Assembly (NCBI GenBank): GCA_030648295.1
Contig: JAUSID010000272.1
Location: 1-32,688, forward strand
Reading direction: 5' to 3'
From: Opitutaceae bacterium
GTDB taxonomy: Bacteria; Verrucomicrobiota; Verrucomicrobiia; Opitutales; Opitutaceae
DNA: 32,688 bases
In this document: positions 1 through 7,400 of the stretch, in pieces
Layout of the letters: each line of letters starts with the position of its first letter
How positions within the stretch are numbered: position 1 is the stretch's first letter
Translations under genes and position numbers: made by a program
The notes under the pieces: generated by a model
The model's database searches: none
What the model was told of the DNA's origin: nothing
Seen by the model: only the letters and a program-made list of their open reading frames with translations

Positions 1-104
1 TTGTCGGCATTCTAAAAGGTATCGACTGCCCGGCATTGCAGGCGGGAGGTGCGGAAGATCATGTGCACTTATGATGAAAGATATGTTTGGGATTGAGCCT
101 TGTC

Positions 105-264
105 CCGGCCTTTCAGGCCGGAGCAATCGTAACCCTCTGCCTAGGCCGCTGGCCTGGGCTGAGGGACTACGCGCCGTTGGCGCTGAAAATTGGCCAAACT
201 CCGTGGCTGCGGCTTCCAGCCGCAGATGGGATCGAAAGTGCATTCGAACGTCTCTGCGGCAGAG
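105..264. repeat. Cluster of triloop hairpins
   Basis: Five inverted repeats follow one another, each with a 3-nt loop. They are: 105-121 (CCGGCCT, loop TTC, AGGCCGG); 133-165 (15-position stem with one T-T mismatch and one G-T wobble, loop GCT); 171-183 (GCGCC, loop GTT, GGCGC); 207-225 (CTGCGGCT, loop TCC, AGCCGCAG); and 252-264 (CTCTG, loop CGG, CAGAG). A plain TTGGCCAA palindrome sits at 190-197. Loop length is constant while stem sequence differs, so this is not a simple tandem repeat. The function is unknown. It could be a structured RNA, a mosaic of mobile palindromes or a DNA-cruciform region. I see no promoter or ORF tied to it. Confidence 0.7.
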
Positions 265-432
265 CTTGCCCTGAGCCTGTCGAAGGGACGCCGCAGCCAC
301 TCAGAGCCCGGTGACTTCGCGCTCCGCCGAACCTCGTTTGGTGCACTTCCGCGGTTCCTTCTCCTTTCTCCCTGCTCCCTCCTCCAAGGCGCACCAGTAC
401 GGAACGCTCGTTCCTTCCACTCCCGTTGCGCC

Positions 433-447
433 GCCCCGGAACGGGGC
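433..447 (-). terminator. Hairpin immediately after thioredoxin/PDZ gene
   Basis: GCCCCG, loop GAA, CGGGGC forms a perfect 6-bp stem directly next to the stop codon of the minus-strand gene ending at 448. There is no T-run after it, so it is a weak candidate terminator or mRNA 3'-end stabiliser, or one more of the triloop palindromes common in this window. Confidence 0.35.
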
Positions 448-1776
448 TCATTGCATCGGCAGATCCAGCGTCAGCCGCTCGGTCCCGCGCACCACCGTGA
501 CGGGCAGGCTTTCCCCAATCTTGTGCCGCTGAAGCAAATGGCCGATCAGCCGGGCTTCCGTAATCCGCCCCGAGATCCCGTCAATCGCGACAACGACATC
601 GTCTTTCTGAAACCCGGCTTTCTTCGCCGCGGCATGCTTGCCGTATTGGCCGACGCCCTTGACGAGCAACGCCACCGAATCCTTGGGCAAACCCCGACTC
701 TGGCGCGCGGCATCGTCGAGATCGACGAGCGTCATGCCGCCGAACGCCATCGCGCGCATCGACCACGTTCCCACCCGACGCGAAATATCGGTCTCATACC
801 GCCAGTTTTCCGGGAGCGTGAGGTTCACCGGCACCTCCGCGCCGCTGCGCTTGACGACGGCGGCGAGGATTGCGTGCTCGGGCGCGCGGTGCAGCACCCA
901 GGCGAAATCGGCGATCGAGATCAGCGGCTGCTTTTCAAGGGAGACAAATTCGTCGTCCGCGCGCAGTCCCGCCGCCGCCGCAATCGAACCCGGCTTCACC
1001 GCGGTGACGCGGGCAACGTGATCCGGCGCGAGCGACAGACCGATGGTCTCGGGCGCGGGCATCGGGTAAATCTGGTCGAGCGGCACGGGTTTGCCCGCGT
1101 CGCGATAATAGGCCCGAAATGCCTCCCCCACCTGGTGGCAATGCACGCAGCTTTGCATCACGTTGCCGCCCCAGTTCAACTCGCGCCCGTAGCGGCCGGC
1201 GAGCGCCGGGATTTCCACCGGCGTTGAAAACGGCGCCGGTCCGCCCTGCTTGCCCGCGAGGCTGGCGCGATTCGCCGGATAGCCGCGATGCAACCCGAGC
1301 GCCGCCTCGAGCGCACGGCGATAACCGATCGTCTCTCGCGCCTCCGGGTCCGTCTGATGCGTCCACGATCCGTAACGACCGTAAAGCGTACCGTCGGCAT
1401 TGAAGATGAGGGTCGAGAACGACAGGTCGTAATCGAACTGGAACCGCGCCAGATCGAGCGCGTTGGCATTGATGACGCGAACGCAGACGAACTGCTCGAG
1501 CACCGGTGCGAGGTCCGGCTCCTGCAGCACCTGCGCATCGAGCCCGACGCAGGAGAGGCAGGGCACGCAGCGGAGAACAACCAGCACTGGCTTTCCGGTC
1601 TTCCTGGCCTCGGCGAACCCGCGGTCGACGTCGTTATAGATCCAACGCGCATCGTTCTCCATCGTCGCGCGGTCGTTGCGAACCGCACCTTCGCGATCTT
1701 TTACGGTGGCAGCGAAAGCGACCGCGCAGGAGGCGAGCAGAAAACCCACGAGGAAAAGAATGCGGGAGCAAGACAT
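448..1776 (-). CDS. Trx7/PDZ domain protein with CxxCxxC and CxxCH motifs
   Basis: This 442-residue protein starts with a signal peptide (residues 1-22, ending AVAFA), so it is likely exported. Residues 55-130 look like a thioredoxin-fold segment (KPVLVVLRCVPCLSC; Cys70, Cys73, Cys76) in which the usual CxxC is extended to C-x2-C-x2-C. Residues 210-214 read CVHCH, a c-type haem-binding signature. Two PDZ-like regions follow, about 245-320 and 345-440 (GFQKDDVVVAIDG is typical). The architecture matches my memory of the family named Trx7/PDZ domain-containing (seleno)protein, in which some members use selenocysteine; here all positions are ordinary Cys. A redox or protein-quality role in the periplasm is inferred only. 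The next gene on the same strand ends 249 bp upstream of the start, so it is probably transcribed separately. Confidence 0.8.
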   Translation of the reverse strand: MSCSRILFLVGFLLASCAVAFAATVKDREGAVRNDRATMENDARWIYNDVDRGFAEARKTGKPVLVVLRCVPCLSCVGLDAQVLQEPDLAPVLEQFVCVRVINANALDLARFQFDYDLSFSTLIFNADGTLYGRYGSWTHQTDPEARETIGYRRALEAALGLHRGYPANRASLAGKQGGPAPFSTPVEIPALAGRYGRELNWGGNVMQSCVHCHQVGEAFRAYYRDAGKPVPLDQIYPMPAPETIGLSLAPDHVARVTAVKPGSIAAAAGLRADDEFVSLEKQPLISIADFAWVLHRAPEHAILAAVVKRSGAEVPVNLTLPENWRYETDISRRVGTWSMRAMAFGGMTLVDLDDAARQSRGLPKDSVALLVKGVGQYGKHAAAKKAGFQKDDVVVAIDGISGRITEARLIGHLLQRHKIGESLPVTVVRGTERLTLDLPMQ

Positions 1777-1874
1777 GGCCCGCGGTAATGGCTGGCCCGG
1801 CGCATCGGTGCAAAACGATTATGGCCTGGCACGCACGCCGCCCTGCCGTGCAGGCACTTGAGCTCTCTGGCGCC

Positions 1875-1955
1875 GTAGCAGCGGTAGGTTGCGCGCTCGC
1901 CGCGCAACGACATTCGACATCCCCAGCGTTGTTGCGACACGAGGTCGCAACCTAC
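1875..1955. repeat. Inverted repeat in intergenic gap
   Basis: Between the thioredoxin/PDZ gene and the GH28 gene, GTAGGTTGCG (1884-1893) is matched by CGCAACCTAC (1946-1955), a perfect 10-bp inverted repeat. GTAGCAGC at 1875 is the start of a motif that recurs at 5351 and 29694. It looks like a dispersed palindromic element rather than a regulatory site. Confidence 0.6.
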
Positions 1956-2025
1956 AGCCGGTCTTCGTTGCGACAAACAGAACCACGACGCGGGGGAAAC
2001 CGCGCCAGGTTCGCCGACTTCGCCC

Positions 2026-3768
2026 TCACGCCCGCACCCGCACGGCGTCCGCGCCTGCCCCATCGACCACCTCGACGGGCTTCGCGACCTTCCGCAGATC
2101 GCCGCCATCGATTGTGATCCCGGAGTTTCCCGCGCCCTCGAGCCGCAGGAACACGGGTGACGGCGTCAGCACACGCGCCGCCGCCACCATGACGTCCTCG
2201 CACCGGGTAAAGCGCAGCAACGATTCCGTTTCCGGACCACCTTCGACCGCGAGGTTGACGACGGAGGCATCGCGCACCTGATCAAACACGACCGCGGGCC
2301 GGACATCCGATTGCTCAAACTCGAACCGCACGTCATGCAGCGTCAGCCCCTTCACGTTGCGGGCGTACATGCCGTAGGCGGGCGGACCGAACGGCTCCTT
2401 GTTCCAGACGCCGAAATATTCCGCCGCCATTGGCGGAATGTCGCGCTTGGCCGCCTGGGCAGCCGTGCCACCACCGGCGTACGTGATGTGAACATCGTTG
2501 AAACTGATGTTCTCCAGGAACGCATTCCCCACGCCGTTCAGGGTGAGGCAGGAGTTCTGCTCGCCGTTGTACGGCTTGGGCGCGAACGGCATGTCGGCGT
2601 GCTGGACCGGTCCGGGCACGACGGTCGCGCGAATGTGATTGAACGTGATGTTGCGCACGAACGACGGCCGCGCATCCGCGGGAGCCTCGCCGCCGCGCCG
2701 CCCACCCGGCGCCTGACCGGTGAACGCGATGCTGATCGGGCCGGTGACCTGCTTCATCACGATGTTCGAGAACGAAATGTTCTCCATGTGCGCCCAGCCC
2801 GGGCTGATTTTGATCGGGCACCCGTAGGTCTCGTAAATCAGGCAATTGGATACGGTGATGTTCTGCGAGTCGCCGCTGCCAAACCGGAATATCGACCAGC
2901 GCGTGCTGAACGCGCAGTTCGTGATGGTGACAAATTTGTTGCTGCCGAAGAGCGCGCACGCGTCGTCCTGGCAGCGGATCTCGCAGTTCGAGACCTGCAC
3001 ATACTCGCAGTGATTGAAGTGAAAACCGTCGTTGTTGAGATTCACCCGGTTGTAGATCCGCACGCCCTGCAGGCTGACGTGCCGGCAGCGGAGAATGCGC
3101 GAGCAGTGATAGGCGCTCGCGGTCAGGAAGACGTCGCGCATCCGCAGGTTCTCGCAGTTCTCGTAAACCATCAGGTGCGGCCGATCACGGTTCGGCTGGC
3201 TGGCCGCGGGATCCTGCGTGCGCACCGCCGCGGGCGCGGTGCCGTCGCCCTTCCCCGTATAAAACGCGGCGCCCTGGCCATCGATTGTGCCCGGGCCTTC
3301 GAGCGTGATGTTCTGCGCCTTCGCCGCAAACAGGAGCACGACGTTGCCGTTGCCCGGCGACACGCCGCGCGCGATCATCGCCTCACGATTCAGGTAGTCC
3401 GCCCGGTTCTTGCTCCCGAGCAGCCGGCCCTTCGCGGCGAGGTGCAGCGTCACGTTGCTCTTCAGCTCGATGGTGCCCACCAGAAAATCGCCGGCCGGCA
3501 CAAGGACGGTGCCGCCCTGATCGCGATGACACGCGTCAATCGCGGCCTGAACCGCGGCGGAGTCGAGCGTCGCGCCGTCGCCCACCGCGCCAAAATCGCG
3601 GACGTTGTACGTGCGGGCGCCGTGCACGCGGCCGGACGACTCGCCGCCCGCTGCTGGCGATGCCGAACTGGCACTCATCGTCGCCGCCATTGGCGCGAGC
3701 AGGGCAGATCGTAATACGCGGCCCAACCACTCCCGCCGGGTCGAAGCAGGGTTTGTTGCAGGGTTCAT
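2026..3768 (-). CDS. Exported GH28-family beta-helix protein (polygalacturonase-like), altered active site
   Basis: The protein is 580 residues from the ATG at 3768. That start is preferred over 3849 because it gives a Tat-like leader (TRREWLGR, residues 10-17, then a hydrophobic AALLAP-type stretch), so the protein is probably exported folded. Residues 52-90 (YNVRDFGAVGDG... AIDAC... GGTVLVPAG) are the pectate-lyase-superfamily/GH28 opening, followed by right-handed beta-helix repeats. Of the GH28 catalytic blocks, NNDG (Asp247) and QDDA (Asp268, Asp269) are present. The segment that should carry the conserved GHG histidine reads STRWSIFRFGSG, and RIK is PIK (318-320). It may therefore have changed substrate or be weakly active. 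It is divergent from the ceramidase-like gene with a 162-bp gap. Likely substrates are galacturonan or rhamnogalacturonan fragments (inference from family). Confidence 0.82.
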   Translation of the reverse strand: MNPATNPASTRREWLGRVLRSALLAPMAATMSASSASPAAGGESSGRVHGARTYNVRDFGAVGDGATLDSAAVQAAIDACHRDQGGTVLVPAGDFLVGTIELKSNVTLHLAAKGRLLGSKNRADYLNREAMIARGVSPGNGNVVLLFAAKAQNITLEGPGTIDGQGAAFYTGKGDGTAPAAVRTQDPAASQPNRDRPHLMVYENCENLRMRDVFLTASAYHCSRILRCRHVSLQGVRIYNRVNLNNDGFHFNHCEYVQVSNCEIRCQDDACALFGSNKFVTITNCAFSTRWSIFRFGSGDSQNITVSNCLIYETYGCPIKISPGWAHMENISFSNIVMKQVTGPISIAFTGQAPGGRRGGEAPADARPSFVRNITFNHIRATVVPGPVQHADMPFAPKPYNGEQNSCLTLNGVGNAFLENISFNDVHITYAGGGTAAQAAKRDIPPMAAEYFGVWNKEPFGPPAYGMYARNVKGLTLHDVRFEFEQSDVRPAVVFDQVRDASVVNLAVEGGPETESLLRFTRCEDVMVAAARVLTPSPVFLRLEGAGNSGITIDGGDLRKVAKPVEVVDGAGADAVRVRA

Positions 3769-3930
3769 GGCAGAATCGAAGTCAGGTGAGCTCTGGCCGC
3801 GAGGCGTTTTCCACGCGAGCGCCGATGCCGAGGAGGCGCGAGATGCCACGGCGCGACGAGGGTTTCTTCGCGAGCATCGTTAACCCGCGTGCCCTCAAAC
3901 CTCGACACGCCAGTCTGCCCGGCTAAAAGC

Positions 3931-5343
3931 ATGGCCAGCCCCATGAAAACCGCCCCGTTGTTCGCCGCCTGGATCGTGGCTGCCGCCGTCGCGCTGCCGC
4001 CGTCATTTTCCGCTGCCGAAACCGAATGGAAAGCCGGCCTCGCCTCGGTGAAAATCACGCCGGAAATGCCGGTGATGATGTCGGGCTACGCGAACCGGAT
4101 CAGACCGTTCGAGCGCGTCGAGCAGCACATCTATGCGAAGGCCATCGTGCTCGAGGATCGGAATGGCCACCGCGCCGTGATCGTGACCAGCGATCTCATC
4201 GGGATGCCGTCATGGTTCGCCGAACCGCTGGCGGAACAAATCGGCGCGAAGACCGGGTTGAAACGCGAGCAGATCATGTTCACCTGGGCGCACAATCACG
4301 CCGGCCCGTCGCTCTCGATGAAAGAAGCGCCCGGCCCGGGTGTCGCACTGACCGATGCAAAGAACCGGGTGGTGTATACGAAATGGCTCCAGCAGCGGCT
4401 GCTCGAGCTTGTCGTCAACGCGAATACGCGGCTCGAGTCGGCCAAGCTGTCGCATGGCCGGGGCGTGGCCATGTTTGTGATGAACCGTCGCGAGTTCACG
4501 CTGAAGGGCGTGATCCTCGGCGTGAATCCGCAAGGTCCGGCGGATCGCAGCGTGCCGGTGCTGCGGATCGATTCGCCCGACGGAAAACCGCGCGCGATCC
4601 TTTTCGGCGCCGCCTCGCACAATACGACGCTCGGCTCGAAGAATTACGACTTGTGCGGCGACTATGCCGGGTTCGCGCAGCACTACCTCGAGTCAAAATA
4701 CCCGGGCGTGCAGGCGATGTTCATGCTCGGCTGCGCCGGCGATGCGAATCCGTATCCGCGCGACACGATGGAGGCCACGAAGGAACACGGTGCGACCCTC
4801 GGTCGCGAAGTCGCGCGCGTGGTGGAAACGAAACTGCGGCCGATTGGCGGCCCGCTCAAACTCGTGTTCGGCCACGCGGACGTGCCGTTGATGCCGATGA
4901 CCAAGGCAGAGCTCGCGCCCCTGGCCGCGAACTCGCCCAGCTGGCAAATCGGCAATGCGAAGCAGATGCTGGCGATGCTCGAGCGCGGCGAAAAGCTACC
5001 CACGCACTTTCGCGCGCCGATCGCCGTCTGGCAGTTTGGCACCGACCTCACGATGGTCGCGCTGTCGGGCGAGGTCGTGGTGGATTACGTTTACTTCGTG
5101 GAGAAGGCGCTCGGCCCGCTCAATCTGTGGGTGGCGGGATACACGAACGACGGCTTTGGATATCTGCCCTCCGCGCGCGTGATCGCGGAAGGCGGTTATG
5201 AAAATCGGGGGCTGAGTTCCGGCGACGGCTGGTTCGCACCCGAGGCGCAGGATGCCATCGTCGCCAAAGTGAAGGAACTCGCCCGCCAGGTCGGCCGGAG
5301 TTCCGACGCGGCGCGACTCTCGGCCGCGGTTGCGCCGCGTTGA
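3931..5343 (+). CDS. Exported neutral/alkaline ceramidase-like hydrolase (N-terminal domain only)
   Basis: From ATG 3931 (or 3943, four codons later) the protein is about 470 residues. A GTG at 3889 would lengthen it but puts residues before the leader, so it is not preferred. Residues 1-29 are a signal peptide (FAAWIVAAAVALPPSFSAA). The mature part begins WKAGLASVKITPEMPVMMSGYA, the hallmark opening of the neutral/alkaline non-lysosomal ceramidase N-terminal domain. Probable zinc-ligand region AHNHAGP (His121, His123), plus SHNTTLG and GCAGDANPYPR, fit the family. True ceramidases are longer (with a C-terminal domain); this one has only the amidase-like domain, as in many Planctomycetes/Verrucomicrobia paralogues of unknown substrate. 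Its placement among glycan genes suggests an amide or ester on a glycan or lipid, but this is speculative. Confidence 0.8.
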   Translation: MASPMKTAPLFAAWIVAAAVALPPSFSAAETEWKAGLASVKITPEMPVMMSGYANRIRPFERVEQHIYAKAIVLEDRNGHRAVIVTSDLIGMPSWFAEPLAEQIGAKTGLKREQIMFTWAHNHAGPSLSMKEAPGPGVALTDAKNRVVYTKWLQQRLLELVVNANTRLESAKLSHGRGVAMFVMNRREFTLKGVILGVNPQGPADRSVPVLRIDSPDGKPRAILFGAASHNTTLGSKNYDLCGDYAGFAQHYLESKYPGVQAMFMLGCAGDANPYPRDTMEATKEHGATLGREVARVVETKLRPIGGPLKLVFGHADVPLMPMTKAELAPLAANSPSWQIGNAKQMLAMLERGEKLPTHFRAPIAVWQFGTDLTMVALSGEVVVDYVYFVEKALGPLNLWVAGYTNDGFGYLPSARVIAEGGYENRGLSSGDGWFAPEAQDAIVAKVKELARQVGRSSDAARLSAAVAPR

Positions 5344-5350
5344 GTCGTCC

Positions 5351-5422
5351 GTAGCAGCCAAGGTGACGAGGCTGGCATGTGCCGGTTCGTGTCGCCTCCA
5401 GCCTCCATAAGTCGGCTGCTAC
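5351..5422. repeat. Inverted repeat between convergent genes
   Basis: Two 25-bp arms (5351-5375 and 5398-5422) are complementary over the outer 9 bp (GTAGCAGCC / GGCTGCTAC) and inner 8 bp (GAGGCTGG / CCAGCCTC), with a mismatched middle. The element lies between the convergent genes ending at 5343 and 5454 and could serve both as a bidirectional terminator hairpin. A related half-copy is at 29694-29719 and a fragment at 1875, so it belongs to a dispersed family. Confidence 0.7.
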
Positions 5423-5453
5423 CGCCGGCCGCTGCTTGGTGGCGCCCAATTCT

Positions 5454-6353
5454 TTACGGCTTCGACGCCGTCGCGGGCCAGTGCTGGCGGATTTTTCCGC
5501 GCAGGAAACGCACGCTTTCCTCGAGCTGTTCCATCCCGTCGACGCCGTCCTCAATGCTGATCCAGCTGTCGAATCCGGCGCTGCGCAATTCGCGGAAGAT
5601 CGCGTCGTAATCGTTCATCCCGCGCCCAATGGTGCCGTGGCGCAGCCGCTTGGCGTAGCCTTCCACGCCCTCTTCGCGGCGCAGGTCCTCGATCGTGCCT
5701 TCCGCCAGATACCGATCGCTCGCGTGCATCGTCACGACGCGATGCTTCACCCGGCGCAGCAACTCCAGCGGATCCTCGCCCGCCAGGATCGTGTTGCTCG
5801 GATCGTAGTTCACGCCGAAATGCGGATGGCGGATCCGCTCCACGAGCTCACAAAACACATCCATTCTCTGCGCGAACTCGGGATACTTCCAGAAATCGTC
5901 CTTGTAATGGTTCTCCAGGATGAGTGTGACGCCGCACGCCTCGGCATCGGGCAGGCACGCCTCGATGCTGGCGGCCACCACTTCGATGCCGCGCTCGCGC
6001 GTGAGCTCGGGCCGGCGTTGGCCGGAGAGCACGCGACAGAATTTCGCGCCCAGTGTCGCCGCCATCCGAATCCAGGTTTTCTCCTTTTCAATTTCCCGCT
6101 GCCGGAACTCCGCGTCGGGATGCGCGAAATCCGGCGAGCAACACAGCATCGGAATGACCATCCCGCGGGCTTCGACGGTTCGCCGCGCCTCCGGCCATCG
6201 CGCCGGGTCGGCCAACTCGAGAAAACCGCTGTAGTACTCTAGACCGTCGAGCTGGAGTGGCGTGGCCAGGTCGACCCATTCGCGCAATGTCATCGTGCCA
6301 TCGCGGGCGAGGGCCCGCATGAAGGCCTTCGGAAATGCGGAGAGTTTGGGCAT
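5454..6353 (-). CDS. Sugar phosphate isomerase/epimerase (TIM-barrel, AP endonuclease-2-like)
   Basis: The start at 6353 gives MPKLSAFPKAFMRAL and a 299-residue protein of normal family length; the frame is open further upstream but overlaps the SDR gene. The xylose-isomerase-like TIM-barrel signature is clear: ILENHY (Glu147), NYDPSN (Asp184), TMHASD (His210) and SIEDG (Glu268), the usual divalent-metal ligands. There is no signal peptide, so it is cytoplasmic. It starts 14 bp after the stop codon of the SDR gene on the same strand, so the two are almost certainly co-transcribed, SDR first. The family interconverts ketoses/aldoses or epimerises keto-sugars and inositols; the exact substrate cannot be read from sequence. 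A route for a uronate or deoxy-sugar breakdown product is a reasonable guess from the neighbourhood. Confidence 0.85.
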   Translation of the reverse strand: MPKLSAFPKAFMRALARDGTMTLREWVDLATPLQLDGLEYYSGFLELADPARWPEARRTVEARGMVIPMLCCSPDFAHPDAEFRQREIEKEKTWIRMAATLGAKFCRVLSGQRRPELTRERGIEVVAASIEACLPDAEACGVTLILENHYKDDFWKYPEFAQRMDVFCELVERIRHPHFGVNYDPSNTILAGEDPLELLRRVKHRVVTMHASDRYLAEGTIEDLRREEGVEGYAKRLRHGTIGRGMNDYDAIFRELRSAGFDSWISIEDGVDGMEQLEESVRFLRGKIRQHWPATASKP

Positions 6354-6367
6354 GAGAGGCGCCGCGG

Positions 6368-7147
6368 TTATTTCACGGCCGTCTTGTTGGGATTCCGCCC
6401 GATCAGTGAGAACTGCTCCATGTCCACCACGGCGCCGCTGATCGGCCGCGACTCGTCTCCGAGCCAGTAAATGGCGGCCGTGGCGATCTCGGCCGGCATA
6501 ATCAAACGGCCCGAGGGCGCAAATTCCGGCGGCACTTTTTGCGGCCAGTCGGGCGCCATGCCGTGCTCGATCTGGTGCGCATACTCGCGATCGGTCAGCA
6601 CCCACCCGACGTTGAGGTGATTGACGCGCACGTGGTCCGTGGCGTGGGCATTCGCGAGGTTGCGCGAAAGCGTCTGAAGCGCGCCCTTCGAAATGCTGTA
6701 GTCGAGCAGGTTCGCCTGTCCGCTGTGCGCGTTGATCGAGCCGATGTTGAGCACACTGCCCTGGGTGGCCTTCAACTGCGGGAACGCTGCCTGGATCAGA
6801 AACAGCGGCGCGCGGATGTTCACCGCCATGATCCGCTCGAAAAATTCCAGCCGGGCTGACGCCAGGTTGCTCCGCGCCACGATCGCGGCGTTGTTAACGA
6901 CCGCGTCGATTTTTCCAAATGCGGCGAGCGCCGCCGCGGCAATCCGGCCGGGGCTCGCCGGATCCACGAGATCGTCGAGATGCAGCTTCGTGTTCCCGCC
7001 CAGCCGCCGGACGAGCACTTCGCCATCGGCGCGTTCGATGCCGTGCACGAGGACGCGCGCGCCCTCCGCGACAGCGCGCTCCACGATGGCCTTCCCAATG
7101 CCGCTGGTCCCGCCGGTGACGATGATGACTTTGCCCTGGAGGCGCAT
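6368..7147 (-). CDS. SDR-family NAD(P)-dependent oxidoreductase
   Basis: This is a 259-residue classical short-chain dehydrogenase starting at 7147 (MRLQGKVIIVTGG). An upstream in-frame ATG at 7204 adds 19 residues before the Rossmann strand and is not preferred. Visible motifs are TGGTSGIG (11-18, cofactor binding), VNNAA (84-88), and the catalytic Ser137, Tyr150 and Lys154 (DYSISK). The C-terminal part (WLGDESRPISGAVVDMEQF) is typical of sugar- or polyol-oxidising SDRs. It is the first gene of a pair with the downstream isomerase/epimerase (14-bp gap), which points to a shared step such as oxidation of a sugar acid followed by isomerisation (inference). It is divergent from the metallohydrolase gene across a 253-bp gap that should contain both promoters. 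Confidence 0.9.
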   Translation of the reverse strand: MRLQGKVIIVTGGTSGIGKAIVERAVAEGARVLVHGIERADGEVLVRRLGGNTKLHLDDLVDPASPGRIAAAALAAFGKIDAVVNNAAIVARSNLASARLEFFERIMAVNIRAPLFLIQAAFPQLKATQGSVLNIGSINAHSGQANLLDYSISKGALQTLSRNLANAHATDHVRVNHLNVGWVLTDREYAHQIEHGMAPDWPQKVPPEFAPSGRLIMPAEIATAAIYWLGDESRPISGAVVDMEQFSLIGRNPNKTAVK

Positions 7148-7400
7148 GATGGCGGAGTCTCGCGTGAATCCACGAATGTACGCAAGAAATGCCCCCGCGA
7201 CCAAAACCGGATCGAGGCGAGAAGGCAGGACGCGAAATCGTCACCGCCACACGCGTTTTCGCTGCGGATTGTGTGTCTCACGCTTGGCCGCAGCTGGGCG
7301 TCTTCCCGCGGAAAGGCCATGGTTGCGCGGCGATTGGTTTTCCGGTAATCCCCACGGCATCGTGCCGAGCGAGCTCGAGTTTCCCATTCGTGGCCAGGGT

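Larger units (their letters stand above)
1..447. other. Non-coding left end of window
   Basis: No open frame here looks like a real protein on either strand. Bases 1-104 show nothing I can interpret. Bases 105-264 hold a run of short hairpins (separate entry). Bases 269-287 hold a CCCT...AGGG element around GAGCCTGTCGA, a sequence type often seen as a dispersed intergenic repeat. Bases 314-432 are featureless. The stretch ends in a hairpin next to the stop codon of the minus-strand gene at 448. Confidence 0.6.

Noticed and set aside
190-1227. Long open frame on the plus strand opposite the thioredoxin/PDZ gene
   Set aside because: Arg/His/Gly-rich, no family signature; it is the antisense shadow of a well-supported GC-rich gene.
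448-1776. Possible selenocysteine gene
   Set aside because: There is no in-frame TGA; all expected redox positions are Cys codons.
6732-7400. Upstream extension of the metallohydrolase frame
   Set aside because: It runs antisense through the SDR gene and has low-complexity Arg/Ser-rich translation; the signal-peptide-like start lies at 7401.
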